A stretch of 9,074 nucleotides of DNA from Cellvibrio sp. Its GTDB lineage: Bacteria > Pseudomonadota > Gammaproteobacteria > Pseudomonadales > Cellvibrionaceae. Under the pieces are notes generated by a model. It was not told the DNA's origin. It did no database searches and saw only the letters and a list, made by a program, of their open reading frames with translations. Numbering within the stretch: the first letter of the stretch is position 1; every line of letters starts with the position of its first letter. The translations under genes were made by a program, and so were the position numbers. Location: NCBI GenBank assembly GCA_021323495.1, contig JAJQJO010000135.1, positions 1 through 9,074 on the forward strand, read 5' to 3'. Below, in pieces: positions 1 through 5,712 of the stretch.

Positions 1-132
1 GCATTGGTGCAAAACGGTGGCAGTGACTACAGCTGTACCGTGGGGGGCTGGTGCTCACAAGGTGGTGCCTATGCGCCTGGCACTGGCTGGGCCTGGACCA
101 ATGCCTGGTCGCTGGTGCGCAGCTGCCAATAA
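1..132 (+). CDS. C-terminal fragment of secreted protein with CBM73-like chitin-binding module
   Basis: An open frame runs from the first base to a TAA at 130-132 and encodes the last 43 residues of a larger protein whose start lies outside the window. The segment is rich in Gly, Trp and Cys: it contains YSCTVGGWCSQGG, YAPGTGWAWTNAW and a final RSCQ. This pattern closely resembles, from memory, the C-terminal CBM73 chitin-binding modules of Cellvibrio chitinolytic enzymes such as its AA10 lytic polysaccharide monooxygenase. Three cysteines probably form disulfides, and the tryptophans are probable ligand contacts, as expected for an extracellular protein. The catalytic part is not visible, so it cannot be said whether the enzyme is an LPMO, a GH18/GH19 chitinase or something else. 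A hairpin terminator follows 37 bases after the stop. Confidence 0.8.
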   Translation, partial: ALVQNGGSDYSCTVGGWCSQGGAYAPGTGWAWTNAWSLVRSCQ

Positions 133-169
133 TCGTGTGCGATTAATGATCCGCTAAGGGAACTTGACC

Positions 170-207
170 AAACGGCAGCCTGGCGACCACCGCCTCGCTG
201 CCGTTTT
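170..207 (+). terminator. Rho-independent terminator after the chitin-binding protein gene
   Basis: AAACGGCAGC (170-179) pairs perfectly with GCTGCCGTTT (197-206). An inner GGCG/CGCC pairing (182-185 with 191-194) shortens the loop, and a TTTT run ends at 207. It lies just downstream of the plus-strand stop at 132. On the other strand the T-run is short, so it may only weakly stop transcription from the regulator gene that points toward it. Confidence 0.8.
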
Positions 208-222
208 AATCACGGCCTACGC

Positions 223-245
223 TTATCCACAAAAGCTGTGAATAA
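223..245. promoter_or_regulatory. Inverted pair of consensus DnaA boxes
   Basis: TTATCCACA at 223-231 is the perfect DnaA box. TGTGAATAA at 237-245 reads TTATTCACA on the minus strand and also fits the TTATNCACA consensus. The two are head-to-head, separated by five bases, in the gap between two convergent genes. This could be a DnaA-titration or regulatory site. No AT-rich unwinding element or further clear box is seen beside it, so an origin is not claimed. The rest of the 208-338 gap holds only a GCGCTGGT direct repeat (288-295 and 300-307). Confidence 0.45.
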
Positions 246-338
246 CTCTGTGAGTGAACCTTTGGTAATAGTCGCCAGCCCCTGTGAGCGCTGGTTTGCG
301 CGCTGGTGTTCAATTCATGGACGCTTGCTTTGCACTGA

Positions 339-1214
339 TCAAGTAAGACTCAACAACGCTTTAAATTCATCCCGATACCGGCGCGATAAGGTGAGGTTTT
401 TCTGATCAAGCAAGGTTACCTGGTAATCACCCGTATCAAGCGCTTGTATCTCGCGGATCTGCCCCAGGTTGACGATGGTCGAGCGATGGATGCGAATAAA
501 ATTATCGGGCAACAATTTTTCCAGCTTATCCATGGTGATACGCATGGGGTACACAGTGCCCTTGATGTGCAAATTAGCGTAGTTGCCAGCCGCTTCAATC
601 CATTCAATATCCGCCGTCTGGATCAGGAATTCCCGCCCCAGTTTTTTGATCAACAAACGCTCGGGCGGCAATTCGGGTTCAGGATTTGTGCTCTCTGCAC
701 TATCGGCCAAATAGCTCGCCTCACCCTGCAAGCGCCGCACAATAAAACGGTAGCCCGCAATCACCAGTGCGAGGGTTAGATAAGCCTGGGCGTCTTTGCG
801 ATATTCGTAGAAAAATTCCACCGGCACATTGCCAAACCGGTATTGGGCATCCATCAAGTGATACCAGAGCTGGCGAATAGCCACCATGCCCGAAACATGC
901 AGCACTGAAAATGGCAGCGTGGCCAGCACATGGGCAGCCAACCATTGTTTAAAATCCAGCCGCGCAAACCAGCGGTCGTTTAACCATAACCCCAGCGGAA
1001 TTAATAACAGCAAGATTACGCAACTGGAGATCTCCCAACAAAACGCTTCCCAGGGTGCGAGGCTGTTACCCGCACGCTGATATTCCATCAAATGGTTAGT
1101 TGCCAACACCACAACATTGATGCAAAACCAACTCACGATTAACGCTATTCCCCACTGGCGCTGGTGGGATAAAAAATGCCTGAGCAACTGTTGTTGTCTA
1201 TCGGTACCGGTCAT
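339..1214 (-). CDS. Membrane-anchored LytTR-family DNA-binding regulator
   Basis: This 291-residue protein has four hydrophobic segments at about residues 21-40, 60-78, 91-113 and 144-159. A short linker rich in Pro and Glu follows, then a C-terminal LytTR domain from about 186 to the end. The domain carries the family's hallmark stretches, ADIEWIEAAGNYANLHI and FIRIHRSTIVNLGQIREI. There is no receiver domain or histidine kinase domain, so signal sensing presumably occurs in or at the membrane and the DNA-binding part faces the cytoplasm. I chose the ATG at 1214 (MTGTDRQQQ); an in-frame TTG at 1277 would add 21 residues. Neither has a good Shine-Dalgarno, so the start is the weakest part of this call. 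It is divergent from the acyltransferase gene, a likely regulatory target, and probably controls itself too. Confidence 0.85.
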   Translation of the reverse strand: MTGTDRQQQLLRHFLSHQRQWGIALIVSWFCINVVVLATNHLMEYQRAGNSLAPWEAFCWEISSCVILLLLIPLGLWLNDRWFARLDFKQWLAAHVLATLPFSVLHVSGMVAIRQLWYHLMDAQYRFGNVPVEFFYEYRKDAQAYLTLALVIAGYRFIVRRLQGEASYLADSAESTNPEPELPPERLLIKKLGREFLIQTADIEWIEAAGNYANLHIKGTVYPMRITMDKLEKLLPDNFIRIHRSTIVNLGQIREIQALDTGDYQVTLLDQKNLTLSRRYRDEFKALLSLT

Positions 1215-1344
1215 TGGGATCACACAATATTGGAAAGGGAATGATTCTATGTGTTGCCGCAGCAATGGTAACCACAACTCATCACTGCCGGCGTCCGCTT
1301 ATCACATTTTCATGTAGGACAATCACTTAGCTGCACACAACTGA

Positions 1345-1371
1345 ATAGCGTTTTCCTAGCATAGCGTTTTC
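1345..1371. promoter_or_regulatory. 11-bp direct repeat in the LytTR/acyltransferase divergent region
   Basis: ATAGCGTTTTC occurs at 1345-1355 and again at 1361-1371, 16 bases apart start to start and 25 bases before the acyltransferase ATG. LytTR proteins bind direct repeats built around a GTT core, and each copy contains AGCGTT, which partly fits that consensus. The spacing is shorter than the usual ~21 bp of characterised LytTR sites, so binding is inferred only from position and partial match. Confidence 0.4.
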
Positions 1372-1395
1372 ACCTTTGCACAGCGAACATCGCCC

Positions 1396-2586
1396 ATGAC
1401 TCAGCTACAAACTTTTCCGCATACACAAACTCACATCCAAAGACAGCGGTTAGTCGAATTGGATTGGCTCAGGGTATTGGTATTTGGTTTATTGATCCTG
1501 TACCACACCGGCATGCTTTACGCCGAGGGTTGGGATTGGCATTACAAAAGCACTTATTCCAGCAAACTGCTCACCAACATTATGCTCTGGTCAAATCAGT
1601 GGCGGATGTCGCTATTATTTTTAATCAGCGGTGCTGCTGTTTCTTTTTTGCTCGCACGCCAACCCTGGGGACAATTTATTCGCACACGTATCCCCTTACT
1701 TTTATTGCCGCTGCTATTTGGGATGTTCGTTATAGTCGTGCCACAAGTGTATGTCGAAGCACACAGCAAGAACCTGATTAACAGCCCCGACTATTGGCAT
1801 TTCTGGTACATCTACCTCGACCAAACCAGCGCAGAATTCGCCCCGCATAAAACCCTGGGCAAGATACACCTGACCTGGAATCACCTTTGGTTCCTGCCCT
1901 ATATCCTGGCTTACACCTTTATTCTCTGGGCGATATATCCACTGATAAATTCAGGTAAATGTGCATCTGTCTGGCAATGGCTTAGCAAATACATCTCAAC
2001 CCGCGCGGTGATTTTTGTACCCATCGCCACTTTTTACGCGATAGGTTGGTGGCTCTACGACAAGTACCCCACAACGCACAATTTTGTACAGGATTGGTTC
2101 AATCACGCACGCTCATTTTTATGTTTTGTATTGGGTTTTGCCCTGGTGCGCACGCCACAGGTGTGGAATCAATTCGCATCCCTGCGCTGGTATTTATTGC
2201 CCGCTGCAAGCTTGACTTACGCCTACGCATTGTTTGCCGTTAACGGCGGCTCGCTTGGCGATAGTGCTATCGCAAACGAAATAAACGGCTTGATCTGGTC
2301 GGCAAATAGCTGGTTATGGATACTGGCGATTATCGCCTGGGCCCAATATTGGTTTACCTTTAGCAATCCATTATTGAAATATTTAAATAGCGGTGTCTAT
2401 TGTTTTTATATTTTGCATCAAACACTGATTATATCTATCGCTTACTTTGTAGTACCGCAACAATCAGGTGTGATAGTTGAGCCAGTGTTGATTATTAGTC
2501 TGGTTGCGATTGGCTGCGTGGTTTTATTTGAAGCGGTTAAACGGGTTCCGCTGGTGAGGGTTTTGTTTGGGGCTCAGGGGAGATAA
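1396..2586 (+). CDS. Acyltransferase family 3 integral membrane protein (OpgC/OafA-like)
   Basis: This 396-residue, highly hydrophobic protein has about ten predicted membrane helices and begins with the typical AT3 motif RLVELDWLRVLVFGLLILYHTG. Arg26 and His37 form the R-x10-H arrangement regarded as catalytic or substrate-binding in this superfamily. A later FLISGAAVSFLL and the C-terminal YCFYILHQTLI are also family landmarks. AT3 proteins transfer acetyl, succinyl or other acyl groups onto extracytoplasmic sugars such as O-antigen, exopolysaccharide or periplasmic glucans. The closest flavour here is OpgC/MdoC, but the substrate cannot be read from the sequence. The ATG at 1396 lacks an obvious Shine-Dalgarno, though no better start precedes the motif. 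It is divergent from the LytTR regulator, and its last 13 bases overlap the 3' end of the convergent minus-strand gene. Confidence 0.88.
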   Translation: MTQLQTFPHTQTHIQRQRLVELDWLRVLVFGLLILYHTGMLYAEGWDWHYKSTYSSKLLTNIMLWSNQWRMSLLFLISGAAVSFLLARQPWGQFIRTRIPLLLLPLLFGMFVIVVPQVYVEAHSKNLINSPDYWHFWYIYLDQTSAEFAPHKTLGKIHLTWNHLWFLPYILAYTFILWAIYPLINSGKCASVWQWLSKYISTRAVIFVPIATFYAIGWWLYDKYPTTHNFVQDWFNHARSFLCFVLGFALVRTPQVWNQFASLRWYLLPAASLTYAYALFAVNGGSLGDSAIANEINGLIWSANSWLWILAIIAWAQYWFTFSNPLLKYLNSGVYCFYILHQTLIISIAYFVVPQQSGVIVEPVLIISLVAIGCVVLFEAVKRVPLVRVLFGAQGR

Positions 2587-2954
2587 TAAGCACATATCGT
2601 ATCGACTTTAATACCATTGGAAATGGATATGGTGTGGCCTATATTGGTTACGTCTACTGATGGACTTAAATTAAAATATTGATTTCGATTTCGCCATCCT
2701 TTCTGTGCGTAGCATTGTGAAACCCGATCAAGATCACACAGAACCTCGAATCGTTCCCTGGAGTTATTTTCATCACAGCCTTGCTTTCCAAATTCACAGA
2801 GTTCTGATTGATAAAACATTGCCTGATGCGTGGGAGGTGGTTGGTTAAGGCATGCTTTTTCGTGCTTTTCGATAGGGCCAGTGTTTTTCTTAAACGTCAC
2901 GCCGTCAGCTACCGAATAGGAAGAAAAAAATAGAATTATAATAAAAAATCTCAT
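2574..2954 (-). CDS. Small secreted protein with six cysteines, function unknown
   Basis: This ORF of 126 residues starts MRFFIIILFFSSYSVADG, a classic short Sec signal peptide with probable cleavage near residue 16-17. The ATG at 2954 is preceded by GGAAGG four bases upstream, which favours it over an in-frame GTG at 2966. The mature part carries six cysteines (in KACLN, LCEFG, GCDEN, LCDLD, QCYAQ and ICAYY), an even number consistent with three disulfides in the periplasm or outside the cell. I recognise no family. Base composition is more AT-rich than the neighbours at the upstream end. Its 3' end overlaps the acyltransferase stop by 13 bases tail to tail. The signal peptide plus ribosome site support a real gene, but a homologue search is needed to be sure. 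Confidence 0.65.
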   Translation of the reverse strand: MRFFIIILFFSSYSVADGVTFKKNTGPIEKHEKACLNQPPPTHQAMFYQSELCEFGKQGCDENNSRERFEVLCDLDRVSQCYAQKGWRNRNQYFNLSPSVDVTNIGHTISISNGIKVDTICAYYLP

Positions 2955-3033
2955 AAAACCTTCCACAAAAATTGCGACTTAAAAATTGTTTAGCTTAAGT
3001 ACCGAAGATCACTCCGCCAAATATCATATCGTT

Positions 3034-3051
3034 GAATGTCTATTTACATTC
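3034..3051. repeat. Short inverted repeat in AT-rich gap
   Basis: GAATGT (3034-3039) and ACATTC (3046-3051) form an inverted repeat around a six-base loop, extendable imperfectly outward. It lies about 80 bases upstream of the secreted-protein gene, in the 2955-3151 gap. It could be an operator or a small hairpin. Nothing else clear is seen in that gap. Confidence 0.25.
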
Positions 3052-3151
3052 GAAGTCAATAGGTAAACCAACCCGATCCCATTAGCCCCTATTTATGTTG
3101 AGAGAATAGACGACATTTCAAACAATAGAAATAACAACCTATTTCATCGAA

Positions 3152-3180
3152 TTGACAGCCCCTCCCTCATCCACTAACCT
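3152..3180 (+). promoter_or_regulatory. Probable sigma-70 promoter of the structured leader RNA
   Basis: A perfect -35 TTGACA at 3152-3157 is followed after exactly 17 bases by a weak -10 TAACCT at 3175-3180. Transcription would begin around 3187, which coincides with the first base of the leader's first hairpin. The -10 matches TATAAT at only three positions, so this rests on the -35, the spacing and the position. Confidence 0.5.
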
Positions 3181-3186
3181 GCCTCC

Positions 3187-3427
3187 GCTGCGGTAAGTCC
3201 CGCAGCCGGGATTGCAACCCCCGAGCTTATCCACGTTGGCACATTGCGTTTTCACGCATTACGTGTCCTCGAACAGCATTGCCTATCGTTATGGCGGCTG
3301 GACGAGGCCACCTTCGGGTGGGCCGGTGTTGACGTGGAGCCGGTGGTTGCAACCTTGTCCAGTCCGCCTCCATGACTTGCAACCTCATGAAGGCGGGTAA
3401 CACAATCTACGTTATGAGAATTTAACT
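3187..3427 (+). ncRNA. Highly structured leader RNA with C4-antisense-like three-way junction
   Basis: About 240 bases before the 104-aa gene fold into successive helices. GCTGCGG (3187-3193) pairs with CCGCAGC (3200-3206). CACGT (3232-3236) with ACGTG (3261-3265) encloses GCGT/ACGC (3246-3249 with 3254-3257). The core is a 15-bp helix joining 3293-3307 to 3353-3368, with one bulged base (3363) and one G-U pair. It encloses a perfect CCACC-UUCG-GGTGG hairpin (3308-3321) and a CCGG/CCGG hairpin (3323-3326 with 3340-3343). A GGCGG-CTGGAC closing helix containing two small hairpins is what I remember of C4 antisense RNA (Rfam RF01695) from P1/P4-type phages and prophages. Family membership is inference; the pairings are seen directly. 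The overlapping ORF from TTG at 3212 is a by-product of this RNA. Confidence 0.6.
3212..3384 (+). repeat. Three copies of TTGCAACC in the structured leader
   Basis: TTGCAACC occurs at 3212-3219, 3347-3354 and 3377-3384, all in the leader RNA. The middle copy is part of the palindrome GGTTGCAACC (3345-3354) at the 3' side of the three-way junction. Its GGTTGC half is complementary to GCAACC in both outer copies, so alternative pairings are possible. Confidence 0.6.
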
Positions 3428-3742
3428 ATGGATAATGTGACTTCTCTCCCTCCTCCGCCTCGCCCCTGCACTATCAAACTTGATTCGACCCAATACGCTT
3501 TTTATCAGCAGTCCCATATTCAAATCCTTTCGCCCGAGGGAGTTTGTCTCGCCAAATTTGGCGATGAACTAACCCGCGAGGCCGAAGAAACGGCGCTTCA
3601 CCAATTACGGGAACAAATCTGCCTGTTGGAAGTGTTATTTGATCAAATCACTGACGATGTCAGACTTCCTCCGGAAGCATTTACCGGCCTGGCCGATATG
3701 CTGGGCAAGGTGAATGAGTTTTTGCACAAGCAACCGGAATAA
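3428..3742 (+). CDS. 104-aa orphan protein downstream of the structured RNA
   Basis: The ORF starts at the ATG at 3428 with only a weak GAG about nine bases upstream and ends in TAA at 3740-3742. The product is soluble and has no signal peptide. A Pro-rich N-terminus (SLPPPPRPC) is followed by a short segment with strand character (TIKLDSTQYAFYQQSHIQILSP) and then an acidic, largely helical C-terminal half from about residue 40 (ELTREAEETALHQLREQICLLEVLFDQI). I do not recognise the family. It sits between its own promoter-leader and a strong terminator, so it is a one-gene transcription unit. C4 RNAs in phages control adjacent small genes, which suggests a mobile-element or prophage-remnant origin, but no phage gene is seen nearby. 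The weak ribosome site fits control by the leader. Confidence 0.75.
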   Translation: MDNVTSLPPPPRPCTIKLDSTQYAFYQQSHIQILSPEGVCLAKFGDELTREAEETALHQLREQICLLEVLFDQITDDVRLPPEAFTGLADMLGKVNEFLHKQPE

Positions 3743-3747
3743 ATTTG

Positions 3748-3780
3748 AAAGGCGGCCATTTTAGTGGTCGCCTTTTGTTT
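3748..3780 (+). terminator. Strong rho-independent terminator after the 104-aa gene
   Basis: AAAGGCGGCCA (3748-3758) pairs with TGGTCGCCTTT (3765-3775), 11 pairs including one G-U, around a six-base loop TTTTAG. The run TTTTGTTT follows. It begins five bases after the stop codon. Confidence 0.9.
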
Positions 3781-3808
3781 AATATGTGCGCGAATGATAT
3801 CGAGCTAG

Positions 3809-3906
3809 ATGCATGCTTTATGATTAAGCCCCCGACCCTGCAGAACCGAGAGCTTTTCCTTGCAAAATTACCAAACAAAATCCCTTTGGATTTAATCATC
3901 ATGCAT
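3809..3906. repeat. Imperfect inverted repeat between the 104-aa gene and the lectin gene
   Basis: ATGCATG plus ATGATTAA (3809-3827) is mirrored by TTAATCAT plus ATGCAT (3892-3906) with small internal differences. The arms are about 65 bases apart in a gene-free stretch between convergent genes. It could be a remnant of a small mobile element edge or a long-loop hairpin; there is no target-site duplication that I can confirm. Confidence 0.35.
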
Positions 3907-3932
3907 TGGTTTTATAACAGTACAAATAAAAA

Positions 3933-4277
3933 TTAGAAACTGTACTTGATCTGAATAACGCTCATCACGCCAGGAACAATGGTATTCCATTCCCCGGTAA
4001 AAGTTGCGCCATAAGATGCAGCCAGCGCTGCCCCGATTTTTTGAGCCTCGTCATTGCTCCAAATCGGCCCCGCCAATACAGTAGTTTTGAACTCATTACT
4101 GCCCGCATTTTTAACGTTCAACTCAACTTCTATTACACTCATTTCACTTTCAACAACGGTATTCCATTGTCCGGTCCACTTCCCTTGATGTGCAGCTGCA
4201 ATTACAGGCGCTTTTTCTTCTGCGTCTTTTTGATTCCAGATTGGACCGGCCGGGATATTTACTTTAAATGTTGCCAT
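3933..4277 (-). CDS. MVL-type mannan-binding lectin (two-repeat Microcystis viridis lectin homologue)
   Basis: The product is 114 residues long, against 113 for MVL itself, and made of two homologous halves. FKVNIPAGPIW...GKWTGQW-NTVVESEMSVIEVEL (about 4-53) matches FKTTVLAGPIW...ATFTGEW-NTIVPGVMSVIQIKY (about 63-112), with equivalent residues 59 apart (Trp14/Trp73, Trp38/Trp97). I recognise it as the mannan-binding/MVL family by near line-for-line similarity to the remembered cyanobacterial lectin. MVL binds the Man-beta-GlcNAc-beta-GlcNAc core of oligomannose N-glycans and blocks enveloped viruses. From memory it was also reported to have slow glycosidase activity on chito-oligomers. The ATG at 4277 is chosen because AAGGAG lies seven bases upstream; the longer frame to 4331 is not needed. 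No signal peptide is present, so the lectin is cytoplasmic or leaves by another route. It is divergent from a GH18-like gene, and the region is AT-rich. Confidence 0.92.
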   Translation of the reverse strand: MATFKVNIPAGPIWNQKDAEEKAPVIAAAHQGKWTGQWNTVVESEMSVIEVELNVKNAGSNEFKTTVLAGPIWSNDEAQKIGAALAASYGATFTGEWNTIVPGVMSVIQIKYSF

Positions 4278-4553
4278 TTCATTACTCCTTGAAGTAGGTG
4301 GTTTAAATTTACCCTTGATTGGGCAACTCAAATGTACGTTGTTTTAGCGCTTTTTTAATATTACCTGTCATTACAGAATTTATAATTTAAAAATTTTTGA
4401 TTTTATGTCGTTTAGATAATTTTAATGTCATCGAAAGGAAAACTTTTTCATAAAGTAATAATGCGTAATTTTTAATCCACCGCCATTGGCTTATGTTTAG
4501 TTGGCTCTCCCAACAACGAAATTAATTTTTTATCAGACATAGAGGTTAATGAT
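4278..4553. other. AT-rich divergent intergenic region between lectin and GH18-like genes
   Basis: The 276-base spacer must hold the promoters of both divergent genes. It is strikingly AT-rich with A and T runs. I see a small GTTGG/CCAAC hairpin (4500-4504 with 4510-4514) 39 bases before the GH18-like ATG, but no promoter with both elements good enough to name. No coding frame is convincing here. Confidence 0.4.
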
Positions 4554-5474
4554 ATGCAAAACAAAAATTTTTCTGTTTATGCACAGGGCTGTATTTATCC
4601 AGAGGATGGAAATTATGATCCAGCAAAAAAAGCAATTGGCGTGCTAAAGAGTTCTGGATTTAAAACCGCCATATTAGGGTTATTTCATATCGGGAGGAAT
4701 TTTGATATTAGCCCGAGTCAAAATTTAGGAGATATTTATTTCAATAACACGCTGGTTATATCTGAGGGCGAATATGTCGGCGATAGCAATTGGCCAGCAC
4801 TCGTACAATCAATGCTCGACGGAAGCGTAACCACCTTGTGTGCCTCAATTGGCGGCGGTTATCCGGTTATGGACTACCAAACAATCAAACGCATTTATCT
4901 CGATAACGGTAATTCTTTTAATAACACTAATCTCATGGATAATTTTACCTGCATGCGGGAAACATTCCCCGGCATCAGTATTATTGATATGGATTGTGAG
5001 GAGACTTACAACCAGGAATCGTTTGTTGCTTTTTGCCAAATGCTTGGCAGCTTGGGCTTCGATATTACTTTTTGCCCCTACAACACCCAAGGTTTTTGGA
5101 TTAATTCACTGCAACAGTTGAATACGTCAAACCCAGGCTTGGTTAAATGGTGGAATTTGCAATGTTACGATGGAGGAGAAGGAAATGATCCGGCAATCTG
5201 GGCCAGTGCTATTCAACAACAAATACCCGGCTTTTCAACCGATGGTTTCATCTTGCCAGGTGACTGGACAGACGATTCGCCTTCTGAAGTAAAACAATTA
5301 ATGTCTACGTTTAAAAACGATTCCAGCGTCGGTGGAGGATTTATTTGGACTCTGGATTTAATTATCGATAGCTCGTATTCTGCTACAGATTATGTCAAGG
5401 CAATTTCTACTGGGCTAGCTAATGAATCAGTTAACTCATTTAACCTTTCTACAGCTGAGCTTGCCCTTGAATGA
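4554..5474 (+). CDS. GH18-like (chitinase / endo-beta-N-acetylglucosaminidase fold) protein
   Basis: This 306-residue protein starts at an ATG with AGAGG eight bases upstream. GH18 TIM-barrel landmarks are visible in order: a SIGGG segment at residues 98-102 (family SxGG, strand 3), S142-IID-MDCE149 (family DxxDxDxE, strand 4), WNLQCYDGG around Tyr205-Asp206 (family strand-6 YD motif) and GGFIWTLD near Trp265 (strand-8 Trp). The proton-donor Glu149 and the last two Asp residues (145, 147) are kept, but the first Asp is Ser142. GH18 enzymes hydrolyse GlcNAc-beta-1,4 linkages in chitin or the N-glycan core by substrate-assisted catalysis. There is no signal peptide and no binding module; the length suits a bare catalytic domain. 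It could be an active chitinase or ENGase, or a catalytically weak carbohydrate binder. It is divergent from the MVL-like lectin gene. Confidence 0.72.
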   Translation: MQNKNFSVYAQGCIYPEDGNYDPAKKAIGVLKSSGFKTAILGLFHIGRNFDISPSQNLGDIYFNNTLVISEGEYVGDSNWPALVQSMLDGSVTTLCASIGGGYPVMDYQTIKRIYLDNGNSFNNTNLMDNFTCMRETFPGISIIDMDCEETYNQESFVAFCQMLGSLGFDITFCPYNTQGFWINSLQQLNTSNPGLVKWWNLQCYDGGEGNDPAIWASAIQQQIPGFSTDGFILPGDWTDDSPSEVKQLMSTFKNDSSVGGGFIWTLDLIIDSSYSATDYVKAISTGLANESVNSFNLSTAELALE

Positions 5475-5579
5475 TGACGCGCAATGGAAAATACTGACGG
5501 TGAAAACCTCACTTGTAGGCGGTCGCCATATAAATTTGGCGCAAAAATAGTTTATATAAATGATTCGAAATTTCGCGCT

Positions 5580-5606
5580 AAATGCCCGGTATCTACGGGC
5601 ATTTTT
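5580..5606 (+). terminator. Rho-independent terminator downstream of the GH18-like gene
   Basis: AAATGCCCG (5580-5588) pairs perfectly with CGGGCATTT (5596-5604) around a seven-base loop, and the T-run continues to 5606. It lies 105 bases after the GH18-like stop and closes that transcript. The remaining gap (5475-5579 and 5607-5712) is AT-rich; a possible frame starting at 5484 crosses this terminator and runs into the next gene, so I do not call it. Confidence 0.85.
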
Positions 5607-5712
5607 ACCACAACCAAGGTACGTACGATCACCTTAAAAATTATTAATACGCGAGCCAATAGATATCTTCCTAATAAAATTTTATGCAGCTCAAACACCG
5701 AAATAGAAAAAA

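Noticed and set aside
208..338. Replication origin at the DnaA boxes
   Set aside because: Only two close boxes are present, with no AT-rich unwinding repeats and no dnaA, dnaN or gidA nearby.
3212..3400. 62-residue plus-strand ORF starting at TTG, with GGWTRPPSGGPVLTWSRW
   Set aside because: It lies entirely over the structured leader RNA, has no ribosome site, and its sequence is explained by the helices of the C4-like fold.
3187..3427. Retron msr-msd or group II intron fragment as an explanation of the structured RNA
   Set aside because: No reverse transcriptase is encoded nearby and no retron branch-G or intron domain V pattern is seen; the three-way junction fits C4-like RNA better.
3745..3936. 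63-residue plus-strand ORF after the 104-aa gene
   Set aside because: Its first codons are the terminator stem of the upstream gene, and it has no ribosome site or family resemblance.
4278..4331. 18-residue N-terminal extension of the lectin frame
   Set aside because: The internal ATG at 4277 has a strong AAGGAG and gives the length of the known lectin; the extension is not signal-peptide-like.
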